Shown here piece by piece: positions 15,598 to 23,948 of a stretch of 37,643 nucleotides of DNA. The notes beneath the pieces are model-generated. The model did not search any database and was not told where the DNA came from. It saw only the letters and a list, made by a program, of their open reading frames with translations. The stretch is taken from assembly GCA_030695305.1 (NCBI GenBank), contig JAUYTB010000037.1, positions 1 to 37,643 of the forward strand, given 5' to 3'. The stretch comes from Bacteroidales bacterium. Lineage in GTDB: Bacteria > Bacteroidota > Bacteroidia > Bacteroidales > UBA932. The number at the start of each line of letters is the position of its first letter. The stretch's first letter is position 1. The position numbers and the translations under genes are program-made.

Positions 15598-18015
15598 CTA
15601 ATAGATGAGTTCATCTTTACGGTAGCCCTCTTTGTTCATAAACCAATCATTATATTGTGCTCCTCCCGATGTTGCCCATGCGGCAAAGTGTGTGTATGCA
15701 TCAATAATTGATTTTCTCTCAAGCGGGTAACTGAAATACTCAGGAAACATCAACCCCCACATCATACCGTTAGCATCTTTGAATTTATCTGTGGGGTGTA
15801 AGCCTGTTCCAGCGGCAAGATTAGAGTCAAATTTTGAAGTTGCAGGAGAGCCGGGTAGATGAATCTCTCTTCCCCTTTGATTGACAACTATAAAAAAGTT
15901 AAATGACTCCATAGAGAGAGAGGACTGATTAACAGGCGTGTTAAATTTAACTACCACTTTTTTCTGCTCTGTTGCTGTATATGATCCCCTTTCTGTGTTG
16001 AGGAATCCGGTGTATGTAGCCACGTTCTTTGTGTTGTTAAACAGAGGAATAACCGCAGTAGTTACACCGTTCTCTGCACCATTGCTGCTCACAGTAAATG
16101 GAGTTGTTGCACCTCCCATCAGCTGCCCTGTTACCAATGTGACGTTAGATGCCGGAACATTGTTAAGCTGGAACCCTGCAGCGATGTTATAGGTTGCTCC
16201 AACTGCCATGATTTGATAGTCAAAGTGAAGCTCTGTAATTAGGTTTGAGGAGTTTGCATAGAAGCTTACGCGAAATGCTGTAACGAAGTCATTAAGATCG
16301 TAATCGCCCTTTGTTGGCCACTGATCTTCAAAAGCATATGTCCCCCATCCGGTTTCTGACGGGAAGAATATTCCGAATACTGGATCGGGTGCACCACCAC
16401 CACCACCGTTACCGGGATCGATCTGTCCCAAGGAGCCGTTACAAGTGGTTCCCGGGATATTCTTTGTCTGATCTTTAGTCAGGATCGCTCCCCCGCTGAA
16501 AGATCCCTCATACAAGCCCCGTCCGTTGTTGCCGGTTCCTTCTGTAAGAGTTGTCTGAACATACTCTACATTTCCGGTAAAGGAGCTTTGTGCCCATCTT
16601 AGATCCGGCATATTTCCTGTGTTTTTAAACAGGGCAAATGACGATGAAGGGGTATTGACATTCATTCGAAATATATTAGAGACATTTGCTGTCATAAACA
16701 TACTGCCTCCAACCATAGTTATATTTGAGTTGTTAACTTTAAAGTTTTGAGTGTTCCAAAGTGATCCCGGCTCAAGATTGGCGGTGATTTGTGTAAGGTC
16801 GGTCTCTAATGCGGCTATACGACAAAAGTTGTTTACAGTTCCTCCTCCGGAGTTACTGAACTTTGTAGTTGCAACAACCTCTCCATGGTTGTTAAGTATT
16901 GTGCCGTTACTCTGATACCATATTTCTACCTCAACAGTGGCAGAGAGGTCATTATATAGAGTAGCATTAACGGTCATGTCTATTTTTGGAGATTTTATTA
17001 CACCTGAATTATAAACCTGAGAGCTATTAGTTACAAGAAATTCCGATTTGGTGTTCTTAACCTCTACAGTTCCCTCATTATATAACTTACTTCCGGTATT
17101 CATATTGAGGTCAAAATTATTGCCGTCAAGTATAAGGGTACCTTTATTGACAGCATCAATAGTATTTGACAGTGAGATATGCTTAAAAGATGTTACAATA
17201 GCACCCTGTTCAATATAAATTATTGGGACAGGATTTGCACTCATATTTGCAAATGTGCTGGTTTTCATACCACCTGATGTTACCCTTCCGCCATTTAGTA
17301 CTACAATAGAGGAGTTGTTGAGACTTATCTCTCCGGATATATTTAGAGTACCCTGAACATAAATAATTGCATGTGAGCGGTAGTTGCTAAAGTCGATATC
17401 TGCAGTTCTTGTAAATCCGGCAGGAATAAGGTATGACTTGTAGATATTTCCAAAGGTAGAGCTTTCGCCGGTATTGAAGCCAAGCGTATTAAGAGCAGAG
17501 TTATTATTGATAATCTGGTCATAACCGGTTGGTATTGTGATGGAAGGGGAGGTGAAGGATGCATTTTGCCCTATAGCACCGGAACTTTTGGTAAATAGAG
17601 GAGCTGCCTCAAAATTATTGTTTAAGGCAATAGTTAATGTAGAAGATTTAACCTCAAGCGGGGTAACCTTTACCAGCCCGTTGGGTTTGGTTTCGTGTAT
17701 ATAGAGAGATTCAACAGGTGCAGAGACAGATAGCTTTACAATATAGGGTGAGTTTGGTTTGGCTGCGCCTGTAGCAATAAGTGCACTGCTGTTTAGCAGC
17801 GGGGAGTTATAGATACGAATTATATGCACCTTATCGCTATAACCGCTAACGGCTGTAACATTGACAGTTACATTGAGCTCCTTTACTGTTTTCCAGTCAA
17901 AGTTTGACGGGACATTCAGCACACCTCCTGGCGGAGTCTCCACATTAGATTCGGGCATCTTAACACAAGATGCAACTATTGCAGAGATAAGGATTATTAA
18001 ATATATTTTTTTCAT
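15598..18015 (-). CDS. LruC domain-containing lipoprotein (with long beta-rich insert)
   Basis: Lipobox IVASCVKMPESN; VPSNFDWKTVKELNVTVNV; LruC region FEDQWPTKGDYDLNDFVTAFRV...FFIVVNQRGREIHLPGSPATSKFD. Confidence 0.88.
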   Translation of the reverse strand: MKKIYLIILISAIVASCVKMPESNVETPPGGVLNVPSNFDWKTVKELNVTVNVTAVSGYSDKVHIIRIYNSPLLNSSALIATGAAKPNSPYIVKLSVSAPVESLYIHETKPNGLVKVTPLEVKSSTLTIALNNNFEAAPLFTKSSGAIGQNASFTSPSITIPTGYDQIINNNSALNTLGFNTGESSTFGNIYKSYLIPAGFTRTADIDFSNYRSHAIIYVQGTLNISGEISLNNSSIVVLNGGRVTSGGMKTSTFANMSANPVPIIYIEQGAIVTSFKHISLSNTIDAVNKGTLILDGNNFDLNMNTGSKLYNEGTVEVKNTKSEFLVTNSSQVYNSGVIKSPKIDMTVNATLYNDLSATVEVEIWYQSNGTILNNHGEVVATTKFSNSGGGTVNNFCRIAALETDLTQITANLEPGSLWNTQNFKVNNSNITMVGGSMFMTANVSNIFRMNVNTPSSSFALFKNTGNMPDLRWAQSSFTGNVEYVQTTLTEGTGNNGRGLYEGSFSGGAILTKDQTKNIPGTTCNGSLGQIDPGNGGGGGAPDPVFGIFFPSETGWGTYAFEDQWPTKGDYDLNDFVTAFRVSFYANSSNLITELHFDYQIMAVGATYNIAAGFQLNNVPASNVTLVTGQLMGGATTPFTVSSNGAENGVTTAVIPLFNNTKNVATYTGFLNTERGSYTATEQKKVVVKFNTPVNQSSLSMESFNFFIVVNQRGREIHLPGSPATSKFDSNLAAGTGLHPTDKFKDANGMMWGLMFPEYFSYPLERKSIIDAYTHFAAWATSGGAQYNDWFMNKEGYRKDELIY

Positions 18016-18056
18016 TGTATTAATGAGTTGTTGACAATTGTTTGTAAAATTATTTG

Positions 18057-18064
18057 CAAAGTTA
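18057..18064 (-). promoter_or_regulatory. Putative -7 box (TAACTTTG on -) for LruC gene
   Basis: CAAAGTTA on + = TAACTTTG on -, matches TAnnTTTG, 42 nt upstream of the start at 18015. Confidence 0.4.
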
Positions 18065-18120
18065 AAATGATTTATCTAGATATGCAATGTCTTTTAGAAA
18101 TATTTTCCTGAGTTTAATAA

Positions 18121-19245
18121 TTAGAAGCTCCCTTTTGTCCATAAACTATCCTCAATAGCAGGTGAATACCAGCCAGAACCTCCCGAACCCCCGCTCTCTG
18201 CCCAGCTCTTAAAGCTTGGGTATGCGTTGTAAATCTTAACAAACTCCTGAGGATGTCTAATAGACTGATCGCTAAGAACTGCCCATACCCAGTTATCGAC
18301 AGTAGAAAAATCGGTCTTGTTTACACTGATAAAGTAGGGGAAAAAGAATTTGCTGGTAGGACGACCCCCCTTAAAGTGAACCTCTTTGCCTCTGTCACCG
18401 AAAAGTGCAAATATATCCAGATTGATTCTTCCGGGAGAGTGTGGCTGGAGCAGTGTTAGTAGTGAGGCAGAGAAGATCATGTTTGAGTTAAGTTCTACAA
18501 ATACAGAGAAATCTTCTGTCTCTGTTACAGGATCAATGTTTCTGACATTGATAAAAAGCTCCGGATTGTTTTTAAAGTAGGAGCGGAAGTCTCCGGTTAA
18601 TGGTATGACATCAAATGAGTTTCCCGTCTCAACACTGTAGCCTCCTCCGGAACCGGTAACAGAAAAGAGCCCGGAGAGAGCAGGATTTGAGGAGTGAGTT
18701 ATCGCTCCCACATAATTTGTGTTAGCAGTGCCATAAAGTGAAGCGGCCAGGCCCATGGTTCTGTAAGAGCTCCCTATTGCTCTTGGCTGAATATTTATCT
18801 TAAAACTTCTGATACGAGCCTGATTGTCTACAAAAAACTCAATATTAAGACCAAAAACAATATCGTTCATATCCATATCTCCCTTCCAGGGGAAAAGATC
18901 CTCAAACATTACAGTGGCATAAGCGTTTTTGGATGGAAAATAGAATGCACTTATTATCTCCCCTCCAATTGCCTTGGTCTGGACAGATGAGGACTCTTTT
19001 ACGACAGTAAGAGAGGAGTTTTTGGTAACTGTTAGGGAGTAGTCCCCCGGCGGGATAATTGTGGCTATTGTATCTCCATTCTGGTTAACTATAGAAGAAA
19101 GCTCATTTATTTTAACCGGGATCTCCTCAACTGTTTGCCAGTCAAAATCAAACGGCACTTTAAGATCGGATATGTAGTTATCTTCCGGCATCTTTATGCA
19201 GGAGGAGATGATCAATATTATTAGAAGTAAAACTCTGATATTCAT
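18121..19245 (-). CDS. LruC domain-containing lipoprotein (short paralog)
   Basis: IISSCIKMPEDNYISDLKVPFDFDWQTVEEIPVKIN; FEDLFPWKGDMDMNDIVFGLNIEF; FGDRGKEVHFKGGRPTSKF. Confidence 0.88.
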   Translation of the reverse strand: MNIRVLLLIILIISSCIKMPEDNYISDLKVPFDFDWQTVEEIPVKINELSSIVNQNGDTIATIIPPGDYSLTVTKNSSLTVVKESSSVQTKAIGGEIISAFYFPSKNAYATVMFEDLFPWKGDMDMNDIVFGLNIEFFVDNQARIRSFKINIQPRAIGSSYRTMGLAASLYGTANTNYVGAITHSSNPALSGLFSVTGSGGGYSVETGNSFDVIPLTGDFRSYFKNNPELFINVRNIDPVTETEDFSVFVELNSNMIFSASLLTLLQPHSPGRINLDIFALFGDRGKEVHFKGGRPTSKFFFPYFISVNKTDFSTVDNWVWAVLSDQSIRHPQEFVKIYNAYPSFKSWAESGGSGGSGWYSPAIEDSLWTKGSF

Positions 19246-19280
19246 CTTATTTAATTTTAAGACCGTATAACTTTTATAAA

Positions 19281-19288
19281 CAAAGATA
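19281..19288 (-). promoter_or_regulatory. Putative -7 box (TATCTTTG on -)
   Basis: CAAAGATA on + = TATCTTTG on -, matches TAnnTTTG, 36 nt upstream of the start at 19245. Confidence 0.4.
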
Positions 19289-19347
19289 ATTAATAATAGT
19301 TTGTTATAATTTAAGCCAGGATGTACGATTAATAAATATAGCTAATA

Positions 19348-19974
19348 TTATGCAACTATACAAGAGTTAACAGAAGATTTTCCATACAGATTAAACCAGT
19401 TTCTTATAACCCGTTCTCCATTAACCGATATAACTGATTCGGGGTGAAACTGAACTCCAAATAGGGGTAAAGTTCGGTGATAGAGAGACATTATGATCCC
19501 CTCTTCATTAACAGATCCGACAGAGAGGCACTCCGGGAAATCCTTTGGACTAACTGCCCATGAGTGGTATAATCCAACCTCTTGCATTACATTACTACTC
19601 CCCGGTTCACTCCACCCGCCAACAAGAGGATCGTTAGGATCTGTAATCTTTAGGAGAGATTTGTGCCCATGTAGCGGGTGTTTGAGGTTGATAAGTTTGG
19701 CACCGAAATACTCTGCTATCGCCTGATGTCCCAAACATATTCCTAGAATAGAGTGACTCTCCCGGCAAAGATCAATGAGTTTAAACAAATCTCCTGCCTC
19801 TGATGGTAACCCCGGACCCGGTGAGAGTACTATATGGCTGTAATTACCGATACTGCTAAATGGGATCTTGTCATTAAAGCAGATATCTGTACTGCAAGAT
19901 GTTACCCGCTTTAAAAGGTGGAGTACGTTGAATACAAATGAGTCGTAGTTATCTATCAGCAGAATCCGTTTCAT
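19348..19974 (-). CDS. pabA: Aminodeoxychorismate synthase glutaminase component (class I glutamine amidotransferase)
   Basis: MKRILLIDNYDSFVFNVLHLL, SPGPGLPSEAG, LGICLGHQAIAEYFG, GVQFHPESV. Start at ATG 19974 rather than the track's 20016, which would overlap pabB. Confidence 0.9.
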   Translation of the reverse strand: MKRILLIDNYDSFVFNVLHLLKRVTSCSTDICFNDKIPFSSIGNYSHIVLSPGPGLPSEAGDLFKLIDLCRESHSILGICLGHQAIAEYFGAKLINLKHPLHGHKSLLKITDPNDPLVGGWSEPGSSNVMQEVGLYHSWAVSPKDFPECLSVGSVNEEGIIMSLYHRTLPLFGVQFHPESVISVNGERVIRNWFNLYGKSSVNSCIVA

Positions 19975-19977
19975 ATA

Positions 19978-19985
19978 CAAAAGTA
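19978..19985 (-). promoter_or_regulatory. Putative -7 box (TACTTTTG on -) immediately 5' of pabA
   Basis: CAAAAGTA on + = TACTTTTG on -, 3 nt before the pabA ATG; GAAA (TTTC on -) at 20005-20008 is a weak -33 candidate with a 19-nt spacer. Confidence 0.45.
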
Positions 19986-19995
19986 TATAAATTGC

Positions 19996-20003
19996 TACAT
20001 TTG
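19996..20003 (+). promoter_or_regulatory. Putative -7 box (TACATTTG) immediately 5' of pabB
   Basis: Matches TAnnTTTG; only 4 nt (CGAA) separate it from the pabB ATG at 20008. Confidence 0.45.
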
Positions 20004-20007
20004 CGAA

Positions 20008-20997
20008 ATGGATCACCTTTTATCGGATGCAGATACTGTTCGCAATGAGATGAACAAAAGTTCATCTGCAGGAGCTCCTTTTCTGTTTGCGGTGGATTTT
20101 GAGATGGAGAGGGGTATATTTATAAGGGAGCCATTATCTTCCCGGGATGTTTTGTTTCGTATGGGCGATATCACAAATAGTGTGAAAAAGCGTTCTAAAA
20201 CTGATAAAAGAGCTTGCCTAAGTATTAAGAGCCCTCTCTCTCTTGATGAGTACAGACGAAGGTTTTCCATAGTCTCCGGGGGGTTGATGAGAGGAGATAC
20301 ATATCTGATAAATCTTACCTGCAAAACAGCTATAGAGTTAAATATAAGCATGGAGGAGATTTTCTATGCATCACAATCTCCATATGCTATCTGTGTTAGA
20401 AACGGTTTTGTATGTTTCAGCCCGGAGAGATTTGTTAGGGTTGAGAATGGGGTGATATCTTCCAGGCCAATGAAGGGTACTATTCTCTCAAATATCTCTG
20501 GAGCTGAGGAGAAGATTCTATCTGACTATAAAGAGAGTTGCGAGCATAATACAATAACTGACCTCATAAGAAACGATCTTGGTAAGGTCTCCCGCAGGGT
20601 ATGGGTAGAGAGATTCAGGTATATTGACAGGGTGATGACAGACAGGGGTGAGATTCTTCAGGTAAGCTCAGATATACGGGGTGAGATCTCTGCACAAAGC
20701 ATTAAGAGAGCAGGGGATCTTATCTTCTCGATGCTGCCTGCCGGTTCGGTCTCGGGAGCTCCAAAGTTATCCACTTTAAGAATAATTGGAGAGGCAGAGG
20801 GGGAGAAGAGGGGTTTCTACACCGGAGTTTTTGGCTATTTTGACGGGAATGTTTTGGATTCTGCAGTGATTATAAGGTATATAGAGAGAGATGCAGATGG
20901 AGCTCTCTGGTACAGAAGCGGTGGAGGGATTACTGTAAACAGCAATTGTGATGATGAGTATAAGGAGATGATGGATAAGATCTATCTCCCTTTTTAG
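20008..20997 (+). CDS. pabB: Aminodeoxychorismate synthase component I
   Basis: Short chorismate-binding enzyme (330 aa) with PabB-type lysine motif SSRPMKGT; EHNTITDLIRNDLG; MLPAGSVSGAPKLSTLRII; RYIERDADGALWYRSGGGITVNS. Confidence 0.92.
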   Translation: MDHLLSDADTVRNEMNKSSSAGAPFLFAVDFEMERGIFIREPLSSRDVLFRMGDITNSVKKRSKTDKRACLSIKSPLSLDEYRRRFSIVSGGLMRGDTYLINLTCKTAIELNISMEEIFYASQSPYAICVRNGFVCFSPERFVRVENGVISSRPMKGTILSNISGAEEKILSDYKESCEHNTITDLIRNDLGKVSRRVWVERFRYIDRVMTDRGEILQVSSDIRGEISAQSIKRAGDLIFSMLPAGSVSGAPKLSTLRIIGEAEGEKRGFYTGVFGYFDGNVLDSAVIIRYIERDADGALWYRSGGGITVNSNCDDEYKEMMDKIYLPF

Positions 20998-21022
20998 CTA
21001 TCGGTACTGCTTAACTTAGATT

Positions 21023-21619
21023 ATGTTAATTATGGGACTAACTTTTATCGAGACTATTAAAGTTGTTGACGGAGAGATACTAAATCTTGAATTTCACGAG
21101 AGAAGATCATCTGACACCATCTTATATCATTATGGGATAAATAGGGTGCTCCCCTTAAGGGCTCTGTTGAAGAGTCACAAAAGAGAGTTAAATTCCGGGG
21201 TTTTTAAATTTAGGGTTGTTTACTCTTATGAGGTTCTAAATTATACGATAACGCCTTACATTCTCCGGAATGTAAAGAGTCTTAAACTAGTTGACGGAGG
21301 GGAGATAGATTACAGTTATAAATATGAGAACAGAGATACTCTTAACACCCTTCTGCTTCTTAGGGGTGATTGTGACGATATCCTTATTGTAAAAAATGGT
21401 TTGGTAACAGATACATCATACAGCAATTTTGTATTTGGAGATGGAACAACTCTTTTTACTCCAACTACGCCACTGCTAAGAGGGACAAAGAGAGAGTACC
21501 TTCTGGAGAGAGGGATCATAAAGGAGAGGGATCTTTCTGTGGAGGAGATATCCCGATTCTCCTCGTTCTATTTAATAAACTCAATGGTTGATATGGCTGC
21601 TGTTTATGAAATATTTTAA
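21023..21619 (+). CDS. pabC: Class IV aminotransferase, probable aminodeoxychorismate lyase
   Basis: LEFHERRSSDTI, NTLLLLRGDCDDILIVKNGLVTDTSYSNFVFGDG, TPTTPLLRGTKREYLLERGII; directly downstream of pabB. Confidence 0.8.
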   Translation: MLIMGLTFIETIKVVDGEILNLEFHERRSSDTILYHYGINRVLPLRALLKSHKRELNSGVFKFRVVYSYEVLNYTITPYILRNVKSLKLVDGGEIDYSYKYENRDTLNTLLLLRGDCDDILIVKNGLVTDTSYSNFVFGDGTTLFTPTTPLLRGTKREYLLERGIIKERDLSVEEISRFSSFYLINSMVDMAAVYEIF

Positions 21620-21620
21620 C

Positions 21621-21628
21621 TAAATTTG
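21621..21628 (+). promoter_or_regulatory. Putative -7 box (TAAATTTG) for the wzz-wzx-wzy genes
   Basis: Matches TAnnTTTG; 2 nt after the pabC stop, 45 nt before ATG 21674. Confidence 0.45.
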
Positions 21629-21673
21629 TGTGATATTGAAAATTGTTCGCCTATAGATTGCAACAACAAAATA

Positions 21674-23911
21674 ATGAACATTGTATACTTCATAAGACTT
21701 TTACTAAGAAGGGCACTGCTTCTCATTGTGCTTCCGGTTTTGCTTACGGTTGTTGTATATATGCTGACAGAAAATCAGAAGAGGACATATCTTACAAGCT
21801 CCAAAATCTATACCGGCTTTACAACAGGATCATCAATTGTATCACTACAGGAGTCAAAAGTAGATCTCTTTGGATCGAGAGCTGCCTTTGATAACTTAAT
21901 ATCAATAATCAGTTCACGAAATACAGCAGAAGAGGTCGGTCTAAGGTTATTCACCTCCCACATGATGCTTGAGTCCTCTTCAAGAGAGATTATTTCGGAA
22001 GACTCATTTCAAAAACTGCAGTCAATTATTCCTTCCCATGTAAAAGAGCTTGTTGTAAAGGGGAACTTTGAAAAGACCTATCAAAATTTTCTGGATTACA
22101 AAAACAGAGACTTCAATAACTTTATTTATGGACTGATAAACTATGAACACCCTCATTATAGCTCAAAATCAATCAGGAAAAATCTTAAGGTTCAAAGACT
22201 TCAATCCAGTGATATAATTGAGATAGTATATCAGTCGGATGATCCCGGAATAGCCTACAATACCCTCAAGATTCTGAATAACTTCTTTATTAACGCCTAT
22301 ACCGAACTTGAGGTCAACCAAAGTGGAGTTGTTGCTAACTATTTTGAGCAGCAACTAGGTGATGCGATAGAAAAACTAAAGGGAGCAGAGCATGAACTCC
22401 TTGTTTTTAATCAGGAGAATAATATAATTAACTACTCCGAGCAAACCAAGCATATAGCATCAGAGAAAGAGCACTTCTCGCTTGATTTTATGAAGATAAA
22501 GATGGATTATGCCTCTGCTTACTCGTCAATACAGGTTCTGGAGTCAAAGATGGGAGTTAATACCAGATCCAGAATAAACAGAGAGGAGATTAGGATTATA
22601 AGAGATAAATTATCAGATGTTTATCTAAGAATCTCATTAAGAGAGATGAAGATAATGCAGGCAGATTTTCATGATGAAAAGATGGAGAGGGAGCTTTTAG
22701 ACCTTAAGGTTCAGGCAAAGATACTGCAAGAGGATGTGAGGCAGAAGGTTCAGGAGCAGGCAGAGATAGAGTATACCTCAGAGGGGGTGTCAGTATCTAA
22801 GATTTTGCAGGACTGGTTAGATCAGATTGTTCTGTTTGAGAGTGCCAAGGCAAGGATAGCCGTTGGAAATGAGAGAATGAAAGAGTTCTCGGAGATCTTC
22901 TCTATTTACGCCCCAATGGGTGCAACCATGAAAAGTTTAGAGAGAAAGATTGGTGTTTATGAGAATGAGTATCTCTCTCTTCTTAACAGTCTGGGTCTTG
23001 CTAAATTAAAACAGCAAAATAAAGAGCTAAACTCAAATCTAAAGGAGACTGAACCACCTTTCTTCCCCTTAGGACCTCAGCCGGGAAAGAGAAAATATCT
23101 CCTGATTATTGCAATGCTGGTTGGCTTTGTTTTACCGGCATTTACGATTATTGCCCTGGAATTTTTAGATACAACTTTAAAAACTGCAGAGAGAACTGAG
23201 GTTTCCACCGGGCTCTCTGTTATTACAATTTTCCCTAATCTGAATACAATAAGAAAGTCAGATAATATAACCTATATAAAGTCAAAGAGTCTTGATGTCG
23301 TGGCAAGAAAGCTTATTCTTGGAAATTCAGAGAGAACAGATAAGACAAAACCATTAATTTGTGTATTTTACAGCCATCATAATAATGAGGGAAAGAGTTA
23401 TCTTACCTCGGCTTTAATGGACAAAATTGATGAGTATGGGTTTAAATCAATACTTGTTACACACGATACTCCAAATGTTGCTTTGGCAAATAAGAGGTAT
23501 ATCAATTATGAAATTAACAGCAATATACAAAGTATTGAAAATCTTGAGTCATTCTCTAATGAGATTAAAGATATAAATCTAAAGGAGTTAAATTTTGTAT
23601 TTGTAGAGATTCCAAGTATAATTGAGAGCATATATCCATATCTTTTTCTTAAAAAAGCAGATTTTATTTTCCTTGCATTAAGAGCAAACAGGTCTTGGGA
23701 CAGGGCAGATAAGCACGCTTTAAAGGAGCTTAGAGCACTTAATCTCAAAACGGAACCACAAATAATTCTTAATGGAGTTCATCTACTTGAGATGGAGTCA
23801 ATTTTAGGCGATTTGCCAAAGAGAAGATCTTTTATCAGAAAACAGATTAAAAACATATTAAGGATGCAGTTTTTAAGCCATCGTCAGTTTTCTGAAAAAG
23901 CGCAAAAATAG
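21674..23911 (+). CDS. Wzz/GumC-type chain-length determinant with degenerate BY-kinase-like C-terminal domain
   Basis: N-terminal TM (FIRLLLRRALLLIVLPVLLTVVVYML), coiled-coil, second TM (LLIIAMLVGFVLPAFTIIALEFLDTTLKTAERTE), then ICVFYSHHNNEGKSYLTSALMDKI...FVFVEIPS. ATG at 21674 preferred over track 21626 TTG. Confidence 0.85.
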   Translation: MNIVYFIRLLLRRALLLIVLPVLLTVVVYMLTENQKRTYLTSSKIYTGFTTGSSIVSLQESKVDLFGSRAAFDNLISIISSRNTAEEVGLRLFTSHMMLESSSREIISEDSFQKLQSIIPSHVKELVVKGNFEKTYQNFLDYKNRDFNNFIYGLINYEHPHYSSKSIRKNLKVQRLQSSDIIEIVYQSDDPGIAYNTLKILNNFFINAYTELEVNQSGVVANYFEQQLGDAIEKLKGAEHELLVFNQENNIINYSEQTKHIASEKEHFSLDFMKIKMDYASAYSSIQVLESKMGVNTRSRINREEIRIIRDKLSDVYLRISLREMKIMQADFHDEKMERELLDLKVQAKILQEDVRQKVQEQAEIEYTSEGVSVSKILQDWLDQIVLFESAKARIAVGNERMKEFSEIFSIYAPMGATMKSLERKIGVYENEYLSLLNSLGLAKLKQQNKELNSNLKETEPPFFPLGPQPGKRKYLLIIAMLVGFVLPAFTIIALEFLDTTLKTAERTEVSTGLSVITIFPNLNTIRKSDNITYIKSKSLDVVARKLILGNSERTDKTKPLICVFYSHHNNEGKSYLTSALMDKIDEYGFKSILVTHDTPNVALANKRYINYEINSNIQSIENLESFSNEIKDINLKELNFVFVEIPSIIESIYPYLFLKKADFIFLALRANRSWDRADKHALKELRALNLKTEPQIILNGVHLLEMESILGDLPKRRSFIRKQIKNILRMQFLSHRQFSEKAQK

Positions 23912-23948
23912 TGGTTAATCCATTGTTTTATTATTTAAATATTGAGGG

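Noticed and set aside
19975-20016. Track N-terminal extension of pabA to 20016
   Set aside because: Would overlap the pabB start; canonical PabA begins MKRILLIDNYDSF at 19974.
20013-20351. 112-aa - strand ORF overlapping pabB
   Set aside because: Antisense to pabB and in the divergent promoter zone; no independent support.
21626-21673. Track TTG start for Wzz
   Set aside because: The TTG lies inside a TAnnTTTG promoter-like box; ATG 21674 gives a normal Wzz N-terminus.
21643-21891. 82-aa + strand ORF overlapping the Wzz start
   Set aside because: Alternative frame of the Wzz N-terminus; the composition is not protein-like.
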